Assembly: GCA_902602595.1 (NCBI GenBank)
Contig: CACKRJ010000004.1
Coordinates: 37,428-101,427 of the forward strand
Origin: an uncultured SAR86 cluster bacterium
GTDB taxonomy: Bacteria; Pseudomonadota; Gammaproteobacteria; Magnimaribacterales; D2472
Length of the DNA: 64,000 bases
Direction of reading: 5' to 3'
This document shows positions 57,173 through 64,000 of this stretch, one piece after another. Below the pieces are notes generated by a model. The model worked only from the letters and a program-made list of their open reading frames with translations. It was not told the DNA's origin and made no database searches. Positions within the stretch are counted from its first letter, which is position 1; each line of letters begins with the position of its first letter. Both the position numbers and the translations under genes were made by a program.

Positions 57173-59546
57173 GTTTTTTTTTGTAATTTCTTTTTTGTTT
57201 CTCGGCAATTTCTCTTTTTCACAAATTGATCAATCAAAAGGTTCCTTCGAAGATAAATTCAGGCAATTAGATGAAGCTTTTCCTTCTCCAAATTTAAGCA
57301 GGCCTGCAACAGGTGAGCCTGGTCCAGATTACTGGCAACAAAGAGCTGACTATAAAATAAAAATTAAACTTGACGAAGTGACACGCAGTGTAAAGGGCTC
57401 AGAAGTTATAACCTATACAAATAACTCACCATTAAAATTAAATTATGTTTGGTTGCAACTTGACCAAAATATTTTTGAAAAGGGCTCGATTAATAATCTT
57501 ACTCGCCCTTGGTGGGGAGGAAATAAAAGCATAGATTTCTCAACGCTTAGAAGACAAAACTTTATGGACACCTTTGATGGGGGCTTTCAAGAGCTATCTA
57601 TTAAAGTTAATGGTATGGATGCTGAAATAAATATTGTTGGAACTCATGTTCGAATTAATCTAGTGGAGCCATTAATGACAGGCGAATCAACCAAGCTTGA
57701 AATTGAATGGGCATACTCTTTGGTAGAAGAGAATGCGGTAAGGGCTAGAAATGGATATGAATCATTTGAAGATGGTAATGATATTTTTTTACTGGCTCAA
57801 TGGTATCCAAGAATAACTGTTTTTAGCGATTATGAAGGTTGGCATAATAAAGAATTTATAGGCAATGGTGAATTCACCTTAGAGTTTGGAGATTTTGAGG
57901 TTGATATCACAGTTCCAGCTGATCATATAGTTGCAGCAACTGGCACACTGCAGAACCAAGATGATGTGCTAAATAGCAATCAAAAAAGACGGTTAAAGAA
58001 AGCAGAAAAATCATCTAAGCCTATGTTTATTGTTACTCCTGATGAAGCTTATGATAATGAGTTAGAAAAAAGCTCTGATTATAAGACTTGGTCCTTCAAG
58101 GCTGACAATGTTCGAGACTTTGCATGGGCAAGCTCCAGAAAATTTATTTGGGATGCAGCTGGCTTCAAACAAGACTCAACAGAAAATCCCTTGGTTATGG
58201 CGATGTCTTTTTATCCAAATGAGGGTGAGCCTTTATGGTCAAAATATTCAACTGAAGCTGTAATGCATACCATGGAAGTCTATTCAAAATATTCATTTGA
58301 CTACCCCTATCCAACTGCTCAAAGCGTGAATGGTCCAGTTGGTGGTATGGAATACCCTATGATTACTTTTAATGGCCCGAGGACTGAGTTGGAGGATGAT
58401 GGATCAAGAACATACTCTAGAAGCGAAAAAGAGTTTTTAATAGGAGTTGTCATTCATGAGATTGGGCATATTTATTTTCCAATGATTGTTAATTCTGATG
58501 AGAGACAATGGACTTGGATGGATGAGGGTCTCAATACATTTTTACAGTACTTAGCTGAGCAAGAATGGGATATTAACTACCGATCTGATAGAGGTGAGCC
58601 GAGATGGATCACGGACTATATGTCTAGTAGCTATCAGGTTCCTATAATGACTAATTCGGAATCATTATTACAGTTTGGAAATAATGCTTATGCAAAACCT
58701 GCAACGGCTCTTGTTTTGCTGCGTGAAACAATTCTAGGCAGAGAATTATTTGATCAAGCTTTTAGAGAATTTTCCGAACGCTGGAAATTTAAAAGACCGA
58801 CCCCTTATGATTTCTTTAGAACTATGGAAGAGGCTTCGGGAGTAGATTTAGATTGGTTCTGGAGAGGTTGGTTTTACAGCACGGACCATGTTGATATTGC
58901 TTTAGAGAACATTCACATTGCTTCATTGGATACACTCAATCCTCAGATTGATTTAGCAAAAGATCGAGTTGATTTTGAGAAAGAACCAGAAATTCTTCAT
59001 GACAATAGAAATGAGCAATCCGAAATTACAACACGAGTTGAAGCAAGGCCTGAGCTTCTAGATATTTACGATGAATATGATGAATTTACTCCTTCAGATA
59101 GAGAGATGAGAGATTATGAGGAAATTCTTGATGATCTATATGACAAAAATGATAGCGATCCAGAGTGGAAAAAGAAAGCATTGGTTGAAGCACTAGCAAA
59201 GGAAGAAGATTATTATATTTTTGAATTTAGAAATAAGGGTGGATTGATAATGCCAATCCCGCTAGAGCTTACATATGAAAATGGAGATAAAGAACTTATA
59301 AGAATTCCAGTTGAAATTTGGAGAAAAAATCCTAATAAAACACTTTGGTTAAAGAGATCTAAGGTCAAAATTACTCAGGCAGTTATTGATCCATATTGGG
59401 AAATTGGTGATACAGAAATTGAGAATAATTATTATCCTACCCGACTCATTCCAGCAAGATTAAAACCGCGTGCATCAAGAAGCAATCCAAAGAATTTAAT
59501 GCAGGACCTATTGAACAGAAATAAAAAAATTACATCTCATAACTAG
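57156..59546 (+). CDS. Secreted M1-family metallopeptidase
   Basis: The 796-residue protein has a signal peptide (FFFVISFLFLGNFSFSQ) and an M1 aminopeptidase core. The zinc site is HEIGH at 434-438 with E457, giving the HEXXH-x18-E spacing. The substrate motif reads GGMEYPM in place of GAMEN. The extended C-terminal part includes an acidic stretch (EYDEFTPSDREMRDYEEILDDLY). It should digest peptides in the periplasm or outside. It is the last gene of the BI-1-like run and lies 5 nt before the kinase gene. Confidence 0.93.
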   Translation: MKQRSKFFFVISFLFLGNFSFSQIDQSKGSFEDKFRQLDEAFPSPNLSRPATGEPGPDYWQQRADYKIKIKLDEVTRSVKGSEVITYTNNSPLKLNYVWLQLDQNIFEKGSINNLTRPWWGGNKSIDFSTLRRQNFMDTFDGGFQELSIKVNGMDAEINIVGTHVRINLVEPLMTGESTKLEIEWAYSLVEENAVRARNGYESFEDGNDIFLLAQWYPRITVFSDYEGWHNKEFIGNGEFTLEFGDFEVDITVPADHIVAATGTLQNQDDVLNSNQKRRLKKAEKSSKPMFIVTPDEAYDNELEKSSDYKTWSFKADNVRDFAWASSRKFIWDAAGFKQDSTENPLVMAMSFYPNEGEPLWSKYSTEAVMHTMEVYSKYSFDYPYPTAQSVNGPVGGMEYPMITFNGPRTELEDDGSRTYSRSEKEFLIGVVIHEIGHIYFPMIVNSDERQWTWMDEGLNTFLQYLAEQEWDINYRSDRGEPRWITDYMSSSYQVPIMTNSESLLQFGNNAYAKPATALVLLRETILGRELFDQAFREFSERWKFKRPTPYDFFRTMEEASGVDLDWFWRGWFYSTDHVDIALENIHIASLDTLNPQIDLAKDRVDFEKEPEILHDNRNEQSEITTRVEARPELLDIYDEYDEFTPSDREMRDYEEILDDLYDKNDSDPEWKKKALVEALAKEEDYYIFEFRNKGGLIMPIPLELTYENGDKELIRIPVEIWRKNPNKTLWLKRSKVKITQAVIDPYWEIGDTEIENNYYPTRLIPARLKPRASRSNPKNLMQDLLNRNKKITSHN

Positions 59547-59551
59547 GTAGA

Positions 59552-60382
59552 ATGTACGTTGCAATAGATTTCGGCATATCTAATACTGATTTAGCAATTT
59601 CTGATAAAGGCAATATTGCATTCCATAGCATTCCGACAAAATCTACTAAAATAAACTCCGATACCATCAAACATTTATTCATAAAGCATAAAATTGACAC
59701 ATCAAGTGTGAAGAAAATTGGAGTTACTGGTGGCAAATCGTCAGATCTAGATGACTCACTAGATAAAATAAAAATTGAAAAAATTAATGAGATTGAAGCA
59801 ATTGGTTTAGGTGCAAAAAAACTCTATAACATTAAAGATGAATCCACTCTTGTAGTAAGTGCTGGCACAGGAACAGCTTGTGTTCATATTCAAGGTAATA
59901 ATTTTAATCATTTGGGTGGTATTGCGGTTGGCGGTGGAATGCTTGAGGGTCTTGGTTCGCTGCTTTTTAAAAACTCAAATGGTCTTGAGATTAATGAATT
60001 TGCAAACCAAGGTTCCAGAGCTGAACTGGATTTATTGATTGGAGATGTAGTAAATAAAATAGGTAATCTCTCACCCGATATTACTGCTGTTAACTTTGGT
60101 CAAGCAAAGAATTCATCGGCGGATACCATGGAAAATACTGCCGCAGCATTATGCAATATGGTTGGAGAGGTTATTGGAACAGTAGCCTATTTAAATGCAT
60201 TATTAGTGGGATCGGATAAGGTATGCTTCATAGGTAGAACCTCCTATCTTTCTGAAGTTATTGATGGGGTCAATCAAAGATTAGAACTAGCTGGGATAAA
60301 AGGACAATACAGTCAAAACCGGGAATATGGCAATGTCATCGGAGTGCTAGAAAGCATCAAAACAGACTTATCAGGACATTAA
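59552..60382 (+). CDS. coaW: Type II pantothenate kinase
   Basis: The 276-residue ASKHA-fold kinase resembles the staphylococcal/eukaryotic type II PanK. It has MYVAIDFGISNTDLAI (phosphate loop), VVSAGTGTACVHIQG, HLGGIAVGGGMLEGLGSLL and, near the C-terminus, CFIGRTSYLSEVI. Type II enzymes phosphorylate pantothenate and are less subject to CoA feedback than CoaA. Most proteobacteria use CoaA or CoaX, so this choice is notable. It converges with aroK, 2 nt apart. Confidence 0.85.
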   Translation: MYVAIDFGISNTDLAISDKGNIAFHSIPTKSTKINSDTIKHLFIKHKIDTSSVKKIGVTGGKSSDLDDSLDKIKIEKINEIEAIGLGAKKLYNIKDESTLVVSAGTGTACVHIQGNNFNHLGGIAVGGGMLEGLGSLLFKNSNGLEINEFANQGSRAELDLLIGDVVNKIGNLSPDITAVNFGQAKNSSADTMENTAAALCNMVGEVIGTVAYLNALLVGSDKVCFIGRTSYLSEVIDGVNQRLELAGIKGQYSQNREYGNVIGVLESIKTDLSGH

Positions 60383-60384
60383 AC

Positions 60385-60876
60385 CTAGAGTAATTCTACG
60401 ATTTTAGAAACACAAGAGTGCAAATCTCTGGTATTGCTGACTATGTGATGACCATATTTCTTATACAATTCTTGCCTTTCTTCAAAAGCATCTTCAATAG
60501 ATTGACTTGGAGCTTTTGCGAAACCTCTATCAAGAAAACTTGGCACCCTATCTAAAATTTGGCCAAAGGGGACATCTAAAAATATTACTGTTGAATATTG
60601 CTGAATATGATTCATTGCTTCATGACTGTAAACTGCACTTCCACCAGTTGAGAGAATGGTCTCATTTAAGTGAAGTCTTTTAAGAACTAAATTCTCAATT
60701 TTTCTCAGTTTCATATAGCCCTCATCATCAAGAATTTTTTGTAAACTTTTTCCATGCTGCTCTTCAATTAAAGTATCGCTATCAATGAATCTAAAATTTA
60801 GTATCTTTGCAAGCTCTTTGCCTACAGTGGACTTGCCAGCTCCAGCCATTCCTATGAGTGAAATAGATTTTTTCAA
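60385..60876 (-). CDS. aroK: Shikimate kinase
   Basis: The 163-residue P-loop kinase has GMAGAGKSTVGKELA (Walker A, 9-23), the shikimate-binding DSDTLIEEQHGKSLQKI with the conserved aspartate, ILSTGGSAVYS and FLDVPFGQILDR. It phosphorylates shikimate at O3. aroB, its usual neighbour, is absent. The DUF2721 gene lies 3 nt upstream on the same strand. Confidence 0.93.
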   Translation of the reverse strand: MKKSISLIGMAGAGKSTVGKELAKILNFRFIDSDTLIEEQHGKSLQKILDDEGYMKLRKIENLVLKRLHLNETILSTGGSAVYSHEAMNHIQQYSTVIFLDVPFGQILDRVPSFLDRGFAKAPSQSIEDAFEERQELYKKYGHHIVSNTRDLHSCVSKIVELL

Positions 60877-60879
60877 GAT

Positions 60880-61356
60880 TTATTTTCCTTTATCTTCAAG
60901 ATATTTAGCAATGATTGATTCGGTCGCCAGAAGATTTTTTCTGGAAGTCTTTGTAGCAAATAAAATTTCAAAAATTAAAAAAATTAAAGCAAGTATTAAA
61001 CATGCCATACAAAGAATAAAGGCTAATGAAATAAAATTATCTAGCAAAATTTGATAGATGCCTCCAACAAATAATGAGCCAATGACAATACAAACAATTA
61101 AACCACTTAGGGTACAAAAGAAAAGTGCAGTATTAATAAATCTAGTTCGTAAAATTAATCTTTTACGATTTGATAAGATTATTTCTTGATCTTTATGGCT
61201 AACTCTTGATAGATAAGTTTGAAGATATCTTAGTCTATCAATAATTCTTCCAAGTCTCCCTGTCATAACATTCATCAATGCGCCTATACCAGCTAATAAA
61301 AAAACTGGAGTTACTGCTGACTGCATGATTTCTGAAATAGATAGATATTCTGACAT
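60880..61356 (-). CDS. DUF2721 membrane protein
   Basis: The 158-residue protein begins with ISEIMQSAVTPVFLLAGIGALMNVMTGRLGRIIDRLR, the DUF2721 signature. It continues through a charged segment and then a pair of hydrophobic helices (about 70-92 and 100-130). Function is unknown. It appears to be co-transcribed with aroK. Confidence 0.88.
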   Translation of the reverse strand: MSEYLSISEIMQSAVTPVFLLAGIGALMNVMTGRLGRIIDRLRYLQTYLSRVSHKDQEIILSNRKRLILRTRFINTALFFCTLSGLIVCIVIGSLFVGGIYQILLDNFISLAFILCMACLILALIFLIFEILFATKTSRKNLLATESIIAKYLEDKGK

Positions 61357-61414
61357 TACTATTACAAATTAGAGGTATTATTTATTAAGCAAATTGTAAT
61401 CTTTTATATCAAAT

Positions 61415-62308
61415 ATGAAAAAAATATTTTTATTATTAATTTTATTCCCATTTATTTTAAGCGCATCAACTAAATTAATTGTTCTAGGTTCAGGCACGCC
61501 AAATCCAGATCCTGCAAGAAACGGCTCAGCTTATGCCGTAATTGTTAATAATCAAGCATACTTGATTGATTTTGGTCCTGGGGTTATAAGAAATGCTGCA
61601 GCTCTCTCCCCTGAATGGGGTGGAGATATAAAAGAAATGTCAGTAAAAAACCTAGAGTATGCCTTTTTAACTCATATACACTCTGATCATTCTGCGGGTT
61701 TGACCGACCTATTACTCACTCCATGGGTTATGGGAAGAAATACAAAATTAAAATTATTTGGTCCACTTGGATTAGATAAAATGGCAAAGTCTATTCTTAT
61801 AGCTTTTGAAGATGATATAAATTATAGAATTCATGGAACTCAACCATCAAATAAAATAGGTTATCAATTCGAATTTCAGCTTATTTCTGAAGGTATAGTT
61901 TTTAAAGATAAAAATGTTACTGTTGAAGCTTTTAAGGTTCCACATGGAAGCTTTGACGATGCATATGGATTTAGATTTACTTCTGAAGATAAAGTCATAG
62001 TATTCTCGGGTGACACTGGGCCATCAAAAATACTTGAAGAATTTGCAAATGGAGCAGACATACTTGTTCATGAAGTATATTCGCATGCAGGGTTTTTAGA
62101 AAAGACCAAAGAATGGCAAAAATATCATCAAGGACACCATACCTCTACATTCGAAGTTGGCGAGATAGCATCTCGAGCCAGACCAAAACTCTTACTTCTA
62201 TCTCATATACTTTTTTGGGGATCTACCCCTGAAGAAATTCTCAAAGAAACAAGAACAACTTATGATGGTGAAATAAAAATCGCTAAAGATTTAATGATTA
62301 TAGAATAA
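61415..62308 (+). CDS. Secreted metallo-beta-lactamase-fold hydrolase
   Basis: The 297-residue protein has a signal peptide (MKKIFLLLILFPFILSAS). The MBL metal site HxHxDH is THIHSDH at H97-H102. Further ligands lie in VPHGSFD, FSGDTGPSK and a late LSHILFWG. The layout is close to RNase Z/arylsulfatase-type MBL proteins, but the export signal argues against tRNA processing. The substrate is unknown. It ends one base before the tRNA gene on the other strand. Confidence 0.88.
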   Translation: MKKIFLLLILFPFILSASTKLIVLGSGTPNPDPARNGSAYAVIVNNQAYLIDFGPGVIRNAAALSPEWGGDIKEMSVKNLEYAFLTHIHSDHSAGLTDLLLTPWVMGRNTKLKLFGPLGLDKMAKSILIAFEDDINYRIHGTQPSNKIGYQFEFQLISEGIVFKDKNVTVEAFKVPHGSFDDAYGFRFTSEDKVIVFSGDTGPSKILEEFANGADILVHEVYSHAGFLEKTKEWQKYHQGHHTSTFEVGEIASRARPKLLLLSHILFWGSTPEEILKETRTTYDGEIKIAKDLMIIE

Positions 62309-62384
62309 TGGTGGAGCTACGCGGGATCGAACCGCGGACCCCCTGCTTGCAAAGCAGGTGCTCTCCCAGCTGAGCTATAGCCCC
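62309..62384 (-). tRNA. tRNA-Ala (anticodon UGC)
   Basis: Read on the minus strand, 76 nt fold as a full cloverleaf: acceptor GGGGCTA pairing with TAGCTCC, a D arm GCTCAGCTGGGAGAGC, anticodon stem CCTGC/GCAGG around loop TTTGCAA, and a TTCGATC-type T loop. The 3' CCA is encoded. The anticodon TGC reads alanine codons. It is a single tRNA, not inside an rRNA operon in this window. Confidence 0.97.
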
Positions 62385-62397
62385 ACACGAGGGAATA

Positions 62398-62425
62398 ATT
62401 GTACAAGATATCTTTTCCAGTGCAA
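62398..62425 (-). promoter_or_regulatory. Sigma-70-type promoter of tRNA-Ala
   Basis: On the minus strand TTGCAC (62420-62425) and TACAAT (62398-62403) are 16 nt apart. Transcription would start near 62391, about 7 nt before the tRNA. A C-rich segment (CCCTCG) follows the -10 box, as in stringently controlled stable-RNA promoters. Confidence 0.65.
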
Positions 62426-62569
62426 CAAACTATTTTTTTACTATTAGGGCCTCGCAAGGGGTTAATAAAGCCCAAAACTTGAAATATATTAAACTTAGGA
62501 GTACTAATAAATTCAAACTTGGGAGTTTGGGGAAAGAAAATTAACATTTTTTCTCATTATCAACCCCTC

Positions 62570-62680
62570 TTGAGTTAGGTTCCTCAAAGGAGGCTACCGT
62601 AAACCCTGTGTTCGTCTTAGGGAACATGTATGAAGGGTTCAGGGAGTAAAGCTACCACAACTTTGTATTGGTAGCCTCCT
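62570..62680 (-). other. Structured element just downstream of the TonB receptor gene
   Basis: Starting 12 nt after the receptor stop (minus strand), three nested stems are visible. The outer one is 11 bp, AGGAGGCTACC/GGTAGCCTCCT (62588-62598 with 62670-62680). Inside are 6 bp AACCCT/AGGGTT (62602-62607 with 62634-62639) and 5 bp TGTTC/GAACA (62609-62613 with 62622-62626). A rival 7-bp hairpin, GCTACCA/TGGTAGC (62651-62657 with 62669-62675), shares bases with the outer stem. A small hairpin TTGAG/CTCAA (62570-62574 with 62583-62587) follows. It may end or protect the receptor mRNA, or be an RNA in its own right. Confidence 0.6.
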
Positions 62681-62692
62681 ATGAGAAATTTA

Positions 62693-64000
62693 TTAAAACT
62701 TATAACTAAATCCTACTTTAAAGGTTCTAGGTTTTTGTGATCTAGCGCCCTCAGATGGAGCTCTTGATATAATGTCAGCATCATCAGTCACATTTTCAAT
62801 GATTGCATAAATATCGACAGAATCGTTAAGAGCTTTTCTCAAGTTTAAATCAATAATTGTGTGAGCATGGATCTTGTTATAAGTTCCACATGCTGCTAAT
62901 GAGCACGAACTGCCGACATCTATTATTCTCATGTTTCCGCTTAAGCCATTATCTGTAATAAAACCTGCAACCAATGACATTGAAGAGCTTGGAATATATG
63001 GCAGATCATCACCTGCTGCAACTTTACCGAAGTAATCGCTGTCTGAGCTATTATTAAAAGTAGCGTCAGTAGATGTATATGATAAAGCTACAGGATAACT
63101 TACTCCGTTGCCTTCAAATACCCAGGAACCACTGAACTCTAGGCCTTCTACATCAGCAGAACCGCCGCTAAAGACAGCAGACTCATCAGGATTACAAGCA
63201 GCGCCACTCACAAGAGTACACTCAGCTGCAAGATTTGAATATTCACTAGAAAAATAGAAAATTTCAACATCTCCAGCACCATCAGAATACCTTATACCAA
63301 GCTCAGTATTATCAGCTTCTTCAGGGTCTGCTCCAAACATAGGAGTCATACCTTCGTGGAACCCTGCAACTAAAGTAAGATTCTCATTTACTTCATATGT
63401 GGCACCAAAACTTTGAGTTGTATGATCATTTTCAGCAAAGGTATCTCTATTGTCAGCTTCACCTGTTCTGACCAATGTTAAATTTGGTCCTGCGCGATCC
63501 GACCATCTTCTGTGACGTTGATCATAGTCCTCAGATCTGTAACCTATGGTTACATCTAATCTTCCAAAATCCATAGTATCTTGTAGGTAAAATGAAGTTG
63601 CACTAGATTCTCTTAATCTGTTATTACTATTATTTAAGCCAATATAACCATACAAAGGAGACAAAGAACCATCTGCAGCTTGATCTGCGTATTCGTGAGC
63701 CTGAACTCTACTCTCTGAATCTTCCATATCTCTGTAGCCTAAGGTGAGATCATGAATGCCCAATGTTGTATTGATGGTAAATTGATAGCCTTCGTTGGTG
63801 TAGTATCTGTTGTTATGTTTGTACTCAATTTCAACTGGAAGCTTGCCATCAAGAATTGCCTGAGCATTTGCACTGCCATTATTAGCATCTCTGATTAACT
63901 CATTAATATCATCCTGCTCACCATGCTCTTTGTCATTATTGAAGTCACTAACTTTAAACCAATCTCTGTAATAGTCATTTTGCCAAGATGTGAGTGTCAC
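62693..64000 (-). CDS. TonB-dependent outer-membrane receptor, C-terminal part (partial)
   Basis: The 435 residues read to the window edge and are the 3' part of a larger gene. They show outer-membrane beta-barrel repeats with alternating aromatic strands. The typical receptor tail is present: NVTDDADIISRAPSEGARSQ, then PRTFKVGFSYKF with the terminal phenylalanine. A loop with two cysteines (ECTLVSGAACNPDE) is probably extracellular. The plug domain and TonB box lie outside the window, so the ligand (siderophore, vitamin or glycan) cannot be inferred. Confidence 0.93.
   Translation of the reverse strand: MTLTSWQNDYYRDWFKVSDFNNDKEHGEQDDINELIRDANNGSANAQAILDGKLPVEIEYKHNNRYYTNEGYQFTINTTLGIHDLTLGYRDMEDSESRVQAHEYADQAADGSLSPLYGYIGLNNSNNRLRESSATSFYLQDTMDFGRLDVTIGYRSEDYDQRHRRWSDRAGPNLTLVRTGEADNRDTFAENDHTTQSFGATYEVNENLTLVAGFHEGMTPMFGADPEEADNTELGIRYSDGAGDVEIFYFSSEYSNLAAECTLVSGAACNPDESAVFSGGSADVEGLEFSGSWVFEGNGVSYPVALSYTSTDATFNNSSDSDYFGKVAAGDDLPYIPSSSMSLVAGFITDNGLSGNMRIIDVGSSCSLAACGTYNKIHAHTIIDLNLRKALNDSVDIYAIIENVTDDADIISRAPSEGARSQKPRTFKVGFSYKF

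Larger units (their letters stand above)
62385..62692. other. Intergenic stretch between tRNA-Ala and the TonB receptor gene
   Basis: These 308 nt hold no gene I can support. The left end carries the tRNA promoter. Around 62447-62473, GGGC/GCCC arms flank a 19-nt loop followed, on the minus strand, by an A-rich rather than U-rich run, so it is not a clear terminator. The right third is the structured element at 62570-62680. A frame of 76 codons across part of this region runs through the tRNA and is spurious. Confidence 0.7.

Noticed and set aside
62317-62547. 76-codon minus-strand frame
   Set aside because: Its last third is the translated tRNA-Ala gene, and the rest is non-coding spacer including the tRNA promoter.

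Overview
The window is AT-rich, tightly packed bacterial chromosome. It looks like a streamlined marine gammaproteobacterium, plausibly of the SAR86 type. The evidence is gammaproteobacterial gene order (dsbD remnant-aroQ-accB-accC; leuS-lptE-holA; rsfS-rlmH-mrdA-rodA-mltB-dacA; katG divergent from oxyR), a TonB-dependent receptor, minimal intergenic DNA and many overlapping gene ends. The lineage is inferred; no rRNA is present to confirm it. I saw no insertion sequence, prophage, CRISPR array or integrase.

Layout. 1-754: the end of hemC, then hemD (tetrapyrrole synthesis). 761-7745 (minus): a long run of esterase, double-ATPase ABC protein, ilvD, hemB, trxA and rho. 7767-15403 (plus): a stand-alone DsbD alpha domain, aroQ, accB, accC, leuS, an unrecognised gene, lptE and holA. 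15363-22115 (minus): the cell-elongation block rsfS-rlmH-mrdA-rodA-mltB-dacA followed by a D-amino-acid aminotransferase. 22275-32793: small membrane protein, NADPH oxidoreductase, LON-domain protein, mpl, PPi-type phosphofructokinase, DUF2244 protein, argD, parC and parE. 32995-35620: tolC, mutM and coaD. 35677-41692: small proteins, katG/oxyR oxidative-stress pair, NTF2-like protein, luciferase-like oxidoreductase and TSUP permease. 41735-47496: a glycoside-use locus with a GH3 beta-glucosidase, a fused Gfo/Idh/MocA-aldo/keto reductase and a GPH-type sugar permease. 47592-49873: hydrolase, TerB-like protein and tesB. 49983-56157 (plus): cobS, cobT, a diiron ferritin-like protein, a secreted beta-helix protein and a diheme cytochrome. 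56221-62308: BI-1-like membrane protein, M1 peptidase, type II pantothenate kinase, aroK, DUF2721 protein and a metallo-beta-lactamase-fold protein. 62309-64000: tRNA-Ala(UGC), a structured intergenic element and the 3' part of a TonB-dependent receptor gene.

Most genes are core metabolism and cell-envelope functions that work in recognisable sets: heme (hemC, hemD, hemB), shikimate (aroQ, aroK), fatty-acid initiation (accB, accC), CoA (type II PanK, coaD), peptidoglycan elongation and turnover (mrdA, rodA, mltB, dacA, dat, mpl), chromosome decatenation (parC, parE) and peroxide defence (katG, oxyR).

The best candidate for an undescribed system is 49983-56157. There an AAA+/VWA pair of the CobS/CobT type lies directly before an R2-like diiron protein, which overlaps a secreted beta-helix/diheme cytochrome pair of unknown function. 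A perfect palindrome in front of the diiron gene is repeated almost exactly in front of tolC, which suggests shared control.
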